Shown here one piece after another: positions 57,541 to 64,000 of a stretch of DNA of 64,000 nucleotides. The position numbers were made by a program, and so were the translations under genes. The notes below the pieces were generated by a model, which did not search any database, was not told the origin of the DNA, and saw only the letters and a list, made by a program, of their open reading frames with translations. The first letter of the stretch is position 1; each line of letters starts with the position of its first letter. This stretch comes from Pardosa pseudoannulata (Eukaryota; Arthropoda; Arachnida; Araneae; Lycosidae): positions 51,056,134 to 51,120,133 of the forward strand of contig CM063498.1 of assembly GCA_032207245.1 (NCBI GenBank). Direction: 5' to 3'.

Positions 57541-57541
<1 letters not shown>

Positions 57542-57559
57542 CTCACCTCCTGTACCATG

Positions 57560-57767
57560 ATCGAATGGGAATGGGGAATAAAGTCCTACTGTACAAGACG
57601 GTTTTAAGGCCCATTCTCCTGTATGCAGCACCGGTCTGGGGCTCTGCATCCAACTCACAGATCCAGAGATTACAAGTAATACAAAATAAAACTTTAAGGT
57701 CAATAATAAAAGCTAATCGTTACTTGCGGAACGACATTATCCATAGGGACCTGGGCATTGAGCCCAT
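57560..57767 (+). pseudogene. Jockey-like non-LTR retrotransposon, RT C-terminal fragment
   Basis: The open frame reads NKVLLYKTVLRPILLYAAPV, WGSASNSQIQRLQVIQNKTL, RSIIKANRYLRNDIIHRDLG, IEPI. 'LYK.vLRPIL.YA.pvWG' and 'iq..QNK.LR.i..a..yvrN..ih.DLgi' are hallmark blocks at the C-terminal end of Jockey-clade reverse transcriptases. The polymerase core and the 3' UTR are missing. It is cut on the left near a TA tract and on the right by a hAT-type terminus. Confidence 0.85.
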
Positions 57768-57881
57768 TAGGGATCGAAATAAACCGATATTTTTTTCGGT
57801 TCAGTTCCGGTTTTCGTTCCGACCAAAATAACGGTTTTTTCCGGTTTTCGGTTTTCGGTTCAGTTCCGGTTCGAAGCCCTG
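57768..57881. mobile_element. Short hAT-type palindromic element (~114 bp)
   Basis: Left TAGGGATCGAAATAAACCG and right CGGTTCGAAGCCCTG resemble each other as inverted hAT ends. Between them GGTTTTCGGTTCAGTTCCGG-type motifs repeat. No target duplication could be defined because the right flank is a duplicated segment. Confidence 0.5.
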
Positions 57882-57979
57882 ATATAAACTATACATGGTA
57901 ATAAATCCTAATTTTTTAAAGAATAATTTTGAAAGAAAATGAAAATGTTCAAATTTTTACTTTATATTATAAAATATGC

Positions 57980-58011
<32 letters not shown>

Positions 58012-58280
58012 CGCCAAAAAATTTCCACAATTCTTCCAATTGTGAAACATTATTGTGATGAGTTACCAAAAGTGCTAATCAATCTGTTCTTACATGTTCA
58101 ATTCAATTTGCACCTACTCCTTAACTCAATGTCACTGTTCTAAGCCCACTTTTGTCTATGCACAGCTAGGCAGATGACAGACACACATGGTCCATTTTCT
58201 TTCCACGAAACGGTATTTTAGAATTTCGGAGGGGGACCAGTCCCCTAAATCCCTCCCCTTCCCTACGGCCCTGCTCTACA
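57882..58280. repeat. Direct duplication of the hAT MITE 3' part and its flank
   Basis: Matches 57060-57476, including ATATAAACTATACATGGTAA, a T-rich tract, AAATTTTCGCCAAAAAATTT and CTACGGCCCTGCTCTACA. Because the base sequence just outside the hAT end (CTCTACA) and the following microsatellite type are also shared, it is a segmental duplication and not a second insertion. Confidence 0.85.
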
Positions 58281-58305
58281 CACACACACACACACACATA
58301 TATTT

Positions 58306-58353
<48 letters not shown>
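58281..58353. repeat. (CA)n(TA)n microsatellite
   Basis: CA repeats pass into TA repeats at the end of the duplicated block. Confidence 0.95.
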
Positions 58354-58356
<3 letters not shown>

Positions 58357-60075
58357 AATTCTTAATGGCTATGGCCATCCACGTTAACAACATGATTTGA
58401 ACTCACGGACATCAGTTCCGAAAAGTAACACTATGCCTATTCTTCTTTGCTTCTGAATGCAGATCTGAAATACAAACAGAAATGCATGAAGAATGCTCTA
58501 CATTTTGTTGAAAATGTAAATCTTTTGTTATGCTAAATTATTCAGTAGTTTGCAATTCTATCATTTTGAAACGGTACCGTTTGCGTCAAGTGGCAGTACT
58601 TGAGATTTACTCAAATTCGAAATTGATTCTATTGTAGTGTTCAGTGATTCGGGTTAGAATGGAAAATTATTTTGCTAACAGCTTTTTATTATTGTTAAAA
58701 CCTCGACTAAAACCGTCTATTAATGCTACTATACATTATAAAAATGGCAGATTTGTTTATATACAGCATTTCTTATGAATTAGGCAGAGCTATTACTAAC
58801 CCAAAGATACACTAGGAATTTAAATCATACAGAAGTTCTTGCATCATTTTATAGAACTGGTGGTAAACAATGTATAATATCTAAATGTCGAAGAATTGCT
58901 TTTAAAGAACATATTTGGTGAAGCAGGTGGAGCTGTAGCTAAGTAGTTTGCAATTTCTCGTATTTAGGCCCATCCATAACATATAACATGGATTTATATA
59001 TATGGTGACTCGCGTACAGGAGAATGCATTGCAAAGTTTAGGTTATGTCGCTGAATCAACTAAACGAGAGTTGTAGTTTGCTAAATGCATTTTCTCCCGC
59101 ATCTCTCAGACATTGGAGAAGGGATACGGGTACTCCCTCGCCATCTATCGGCTCATATTTGAATCACATGTACGGAAAATAAATAGCTGAATTATACGTA
59201 CTCATGCTTAAATTAAAAAAATCAAAGGTTTGTAAAATCATATCATCAATATTTTTACCATTTATCATTAAAAAAAGAAGTATGTTTATAAAAATCAAGG
59301 AATATAGCTTTTTCAATATGTTTGTAAAAAAAAGTTATTTTCAAAACATATTAATTAAACTTAAAAATGTAAACGGAATAATTGTTTTTGTCTTTAAAGT
59401 AATTTTATCATTATAAGTATAACAACAGTTTCATACTTCAATGTCTCTTTTCTTGACAAGTTCTGAAAAAATTAAAAATAGTTCTCACATTGTCTAAAAG
59501 ATGTCGCCACCACTCGGTATCGTCAAGTCTTCAAGACTGTAACATATGTATGCGATTACACGCAATATAGTTTAACAATATGTATGCAATTACTCAGTAT
59601 TCAGAAAAATTCAAATTTATAATACCCAACATACCTCCTAGTAAACAAAATTTTGGAATTGGGAATTATTTCTATTTGATTCCTATCATCTCTAAATTAG
59701 TAAACCATTCTCTTCAATCTTTTCTAGAAAACTCTAAATAAAATGTTAAAACAAAATGTATTAAATCTTTCAGATACTAATATTTTATTTTGATATAGCT
59801 CTTTTTTTATTTCATCATCCCTCGTTAATCTTTGCTAGCATCTTGATAATCAGCATTTGAATTAAGCATGTAACAATAGGTCTATAGTATATTGGTGACG
59901 ACTTAAGATGATAAGGTGCATTCTCCTTTTTCCGTAGATTTCTCGCTTTGTTACATGAATGACACTGCATAAAACGGCGTAATTAAGAGAACCCACATTG
60001 ACTTGGGTACAGTAAGTGAAAGCGTAGTCGAATCGAAATCAAAGAGTTTTGGATGAAGAAAAATGCAGTTATTGT
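58354..60075. other. Gene-poor stretch with a SINE relic at its start
   Basis: 58355-58440 (AATGGCTATGGCCATCCACG, GATTTGAACTCACGGAC) is a decayed tRNA-like SINE piece, minus orientation. The rest has no recognised gene. Confidence 0.4.
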
Positions 60076-60379
60076 CAGGGCCGTAACTAGGCCCTTAGGT
60101 GCCCGTGGCAAAAAACCGACCTGCGCCCCTAACGCCAAATATAGTGAGAAAATATATAAACATCTTTTTCTACATCATATATTCAGAATGAACTCACAAA
60201 TATTTTGTTAATTCTTAAAGTTTCCTAGTATATTAATTTGCAATTTTTCTTCTACTTTTACCTGATTAATACTTTAAATATTTTTGAACACTCTCGGGGT
60301 ATTATTTTGGTCATAAACGAAATAGTCGGAATTATGTTTTATTTGTACGTTATATATTATAATAAAATATATTATAATA
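60076..60379. mobile_element. hAT MITE ('GCCCGTGGCA' family), 5' part only
   Basis: CAGGGCCGTAACTAGGCCC at 60076 and the following 300 bp match 12542-12840. The copy is cut by the Tc1-like element at 60380 and its right half was not found beyond it. Confidence 0.75.
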
Positions 60380-61118
60380 CACACTCAAGAGCCAAAACAT
60401 TATGATTACCCCTACATTTTGCAATGAACTCACCTGGATGAAGTGGAAGAGTGGTATTTAACTGCTGCTGGAATGTCTGAAGAATCATTCTTTCACTTAC
60501 TTCTGTGTGTTTTGGGAAATGCTGCGGATCTAAGCGAGTTTGATAGAGGGCAGATTGTAATGGCTCGAAGGCTAGGGACAAGTATTTCCGAAAATACACG
60601 ATTCGTGGGTTGTTCGCGATCTACAGTTGTTAGTACTTATGCAAAGTGGATAAATGACGGTGAAACCAGCAGTAGACGACATGGTGTTGGACATCCACAC
60701 GCTGTCAAAGAAAAAGGTCGTCGGAGACTGTCTCGCATGGTGAAGCAAAACCGGAGCCAGACAGTAGCTCAGCTGACAACACAATACAATGCAGGGTCAT
60801 GTAGAATAGTATCGGAACACACTGTTCAGCGGACACTGCTGGATATGGGGCTACGCAGCAAGCGTCCCACTCGTGTGCCTTTGACCAAGTGTCATCGCCA
60901 ACTGCGCCTAAGCTGGGCCCGGGAGCATCGCGACTGGTCCATGGATCAGTGGGAGAGAGTTGCCTGGTCACAGATGAATCACGGTTTGTCATTCATCACG
61001 CCGATGACCGTGTCAAGATACACCATCTTCCAGGCGAACAGTTGTTCCCTCAATGTACAGTAGGTCATACACAGGCCGGTGGTGGCGATATTATGCTTTG
61101 TGGGACGTTCTCTTCCGC
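60380..61118 (+). mobile_element. Tc1-like transposon, 3'-truncated
   Basis: Left end ACACTCAAGAGCCAAAACAT after TA (60378-60379) matches the Tc1 copy at 46646. Homology stops near 61118, within the transposase gene, and no right inverted repeat was found. Confidence 0.88.
60443..61117 (+). pseudogene. Tc1-like transposase, frameshifted and 3'-truncated
   Basis: The frame covers the N-terminal HTH ([38 protein letters not shown]) and the second HTH (NRSQTVAQLTTQYNAG, SEHTVQRTLLDMGLRSKRPT), up to REHRDWSMDQWERVAWS at about 60971. A 2-base insertion then shifts the frame; the other frame continues DESRFVIHHADDRVKIHHLP, GEQLFPQCTVGHTQAGGGD, IMLCGTFSSAHI. The first catalytic D (DESRF) is retained, while the second D and the E lie beyond the truncation. 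Compared with 46646 this copy keeps the part that one lost, so together they document most of the family's protein. Confidence 0.92.
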
Positions 61119-61484
61119 TCATATAAGGAACGGCAGAATCTCGATACCGAACGGCGGATATATTGGGTTTGATTTCACCCTGAAAAGCCTCCCCATTTGT
61201 ATGAGATTATTAAATCTCTTGTTTTCTTTCTACTGTGATTGTCGTGAGGAAGTTTTATCGGCAACCATCCTTTGCAGTTCTACGTGATTCAGGAATCAAC
61301 GTTCCTTTGTAAACAGCCGTATTTAATCCAGAATTAAAGTGAATTTCCAATTTTATTCTTTGACTGTGAACCATTATTCACGTTACCTCTCATTTGAGAA
61401 TATTGAAGGCGTCACTCAGTCCTTCGGCATAAGATGCACTCCCAAGGCAACCGTCAGAGCATGTTGGCTGCCCTGCCCTGAGTT
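61119..61484. other. Spacer
   Basis: No gene recognised. Confidence 0.4.
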
Positions 61485-61660
61485 CAATGGCGTAAGCAAG
61501 GGGGAGGGGTTAGGTGTTTAAACACCCCCTTGAGCTCAGACAAAATCGCAAAAATAAAAATTTTAGTAGAAATTATGCGGGCTATTATTTTTTAGAATAA
61601 TGAACACTCCCCTTGAAAATTATGAACCCTTCCCTTGAAAAAATTCTGCGTACGCTACTG
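61485..61660. mobile_element. hAT MITE (176 bp) with perfect 8-bp TSD
   Basis: CCTGAGTT at 61477-61484 and 61661-61668. Ends CAATGGCGTAAGCA and TGCGTACGCTACTG are inverted repeats (11 of 14). Short GGGGGA/CCCCCTT motifs lie inside. No coding capacity. Confidence 0.88.
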
Positions 61661-61668
61661 CCTGAGTT

Positions 61669-64000
61669 AATCTACTGAAAAAAATTTCTGCCGATGAACG
61701 TATTACATTTAAAGACTTTTTTAGTCGAATTTTATTCCTCGAGGGAATGTGAGGTTTTCGATCAAGCACGTCGAGTTGTTGCAGTCTCCCGCTTATTTGT
61801 CATACACCGAGTAAACCTAAATTTAATGGTCATGGACATTTTTTTATTTGAATATTCTAGCAACATTATTCTACACAATTTATTGTTTACACTGAAATGA
61901 AATTGTTTTATTTCAGACCTAGTATTTTTAATAGAATGATTTTTGAGCAATGCTCTTCTTCTAAATCTTGTTTTTTATGCATTCAAATTTTTATGAAGTG
62001 TTCCTTTTTGAGTACTACGTACCCTATTGACTAGGGCAAAAGCTGTTTATTATTAGTTCAAGAGGCAATCAAAAAACATATAAGAACCGCATATAAAGTT
62101 CAAAATCCCTCAAGTTCTGGTTTTAAAATATTGGAAATATAATTTTAAAATATTAAAAAATACTGGACTATCTCTAAATATTTCCTTGGTTACAAAGCTG
62201 CAAGTGCTATCAGGTCCAAAAACATTTTTAAGCCAGGTGATATTCGTACAGTCGCTTATAAGCGATTCCATGCCAAAATTTTGTACGAGCTCTTCGACGG
62301 CATTGTAACCCTAAAACCTGAAAAATCGGGTGAAACTGCTGGGTGAAACAGTTGTCTGTGCATTTTTAAACTGTCGTGTGATAAGCCTTTAAGTTCTCCT
62401 GACAACTTTTGGAGCGAGCTTTATAACATTAGGTAGGAGTTTGTAGGAACTCCCGTTATTTTCTATAGTGATGGATACTCTAAAGGGATAACCGGATAAC
62501 ATTTTACTATCTGAGTACCAAGCCACTTTAATATAATATGTTAATCTTAAAATACAGAAAACTATATAAGAATTACAAAGTTTAATAAAATGCTGAAACA
62601 ATAAGACCTTAAAAGATTTCAAATCTAGGACATTTAGGGTACTACTGATAAATAGGGTGCCCCTTGGTAGATTTGGTATAACTATTGGCGATGTTTACTA
62701 ATAAAGTTAGTTCATCCGAACATTGTATCCCTTTCTATTTGGGAGGCTTTAATTGATGTAGATTGCGCTATTGTTTATCGAGAATTACATAAAATTTAAA
62801 GCCACATATCATGCTAAGTAATATACGAGGAATCACTGAAAGTTTCTTGAAAATTTGATTAAATTTTTTTATTGCTGTCGTTTGAATTAGGAACTTTATA
62901 TAAAAGCTAGGTGAGTGAGAGAGTTTGAACATCAGAGTCGCCTGAACTCTCTCGTTCTGCTTGGAGCAGCTGGGTGACCGCTCAACTTAAAACGATATTA
63001 GTGACGCGTTCTGAAGAAAAAAGATCGAATTCTCGGTTATTTTATAGGAGATGCAGTATTTTCTGTTTTAATATGAGTTATAACTAACGTGACCATTTAT
63101 TTTTTTATTCAAAACGGGACATTGGTTTCTTTAGGTAGTCAATGAAAAAAAAACACTTTTTTAAATTATTTATTCAGAAAAAGTTAATTGGCTTAAAAGT
63201 CACGAATCACAAAATATAGGTACCCAAAATGTTTAGTTATATTTATATTTACCAGAAGAACAAATTTATTTTAATATAGCTGGTGACAATTTCAAGTAAG
63301 AATGAAATTCTTGGCGCGTTTTTTTTTTACATTCACCCTAATTATCAACATCGCCTTTAGAACTGAAATTTGTAACTGGGTTTTCTCAGATGTCCACAAT
63401 TTGTTCATGATAGAAAATACTCTTTGTACTGGGGCATTTGTAGCAGGCAAACATAAAATATATTCAATTACAAAAGAAAAGCAGATCCGTCAACAGTTTA
63501 CAAAGCCAACAGCTCCACATTATTAAAAATTAGGTATAGTGGACCTTTAATGGTTCATTATAGCTAGTATTTTTAAGCATTACGCGAATTTAATATATAA
63601 AAAAATGGGTACAAACTGAGCTGGATACAATTATAATGTAAATTAAAATATAGATACAGATTGTGTGGGCACGGCGAGATCAGGAGAAAATGAGATGTCC
63701 TTAGAGGATAGGCTACCATGCTCAGAGCTTTATCGCCAATTCGGCGGGGGCACCGTGTTCTTCAGTCCATCCGACATTTAGAATAAGCATTTTTTAAAAT
63801 AATATTAATAATTCCATTTTATACTGACAACTAATTTTAAATCTTTTGAACTTCTTGAATGTTTCCCTTTGATGTCTTCCTGGTGAACCCCTCTAGTTTA
63901 AACCTTCTCGTTTACTTATAAGAAAATTAAAGGAAAATAATTTCTTAATTGGTATTCTTAAAGTGGTAGTTCATATTATGTATAAAGATGTTCTGAAGGA
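61669..64000. other. Gene-poor end of the window
   Basis: 62155-62346 is open on the plus strand for 55 codons (YWTISKYFLGYKAASAIRS, then KPGDIRTVAYKRFHAKILYE) without a recognised domain. TATATAAAAG at 62897 followed about 30 bp later by GC-richer sequence resembles a TATA-type core promoter. 63690-63780 reads MSLEDRLPCSELYRQFGGG, TVFFSPSDI before a stop, in a GC-richer patch. None of these is strong enough to call. Confidence 0.3.

Noticed and set aside
60572..60992. Minus-strand ORFs antisense to the Tc1 transposase
   Set aside because: They are shadows of the plus-strand transposase frame.

Overview
This window looks like repeat-rich, AT-rich, intergenic or intronic DNA from a metazoan. 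An arthropod is likely and a chelicerate such as a spider is possible; that taxonomic placement is an inference from transposon content and from a tRNA-derived SINE with a CCAAA-type tail, not a proof. There is no bacterial-style gene organisation, no rRNA and no CRISPR array. The tRNA-like sequences are SINEs.

Most of the sequence can be read as transposable elements, many with exact boundaries from terminal repeats and target-site duplications (TSDs). Helitrons: a broken Pif1-type helicase ends at a Helitron 3' terminus (697-3479), and a short non-autonomous family occurs at 6253, 10835, 18703 and 21031, with relatives at 4624 and 31481. hAT elements: 1250-2970 (encodes a BED-finger protein), 6134-7735, 12542-13235, 11225-11987, 43475-44175, 56828-57468, 61485-61660. 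TTAA (piggyBac-type) elements: 407-695, 17087-17175, 35770-36011, 36069-36612, 45924-46443, plus a transposase fragment at 19789. Tc1/mariner/pogo elements: a full-length but broken mariner (24226-25470), two Tc1-like copies (46646, 60380), a mariner relic (48790), and pogo/Tigger-like elements (10174-12391, 37191-39189, 38069-38712). Non-LTR remnants lie at 36651-37130 and 57560-57767. At least eleven SINE copies are scattered through the window, five with clear TSDs.

Two satellite arrays stand out: a dimeric array at 14.8-15.9 kb, and an array of ~95-bp monomers in a four-monomer higher-order pattern at 33.6-34.7 kb containing a hybrid monomer. A third, diverged ~145-bp monomer family recurs at 22.5, 43.2, 46.6-47.5 and 47.8 kb. 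Long (TA)n tracts are frequent.

Host coding potential is sparse. The best candidates are a CpG-rich promoter-like region with a palindromic E-box and a possible first exon (17.2-17.6 kb, +), a possible internal exon with a good acceptor at 28780 (+) that is phase-compatible with it, a possible 3'-terminal exon at 39848-39721 (-), a possible 5' exon at 22978-22846 (-), and a GC-rich open frame at 40103-40291 (+). None was matched to a named gene. I found no convincing new biochemical system. The most unusual content is the layered nesting of elements, the higher-order satellite with a crossover-type hybrid, and the Helitron family whose 3' hairpin is a perfect 16-bp palindrome.
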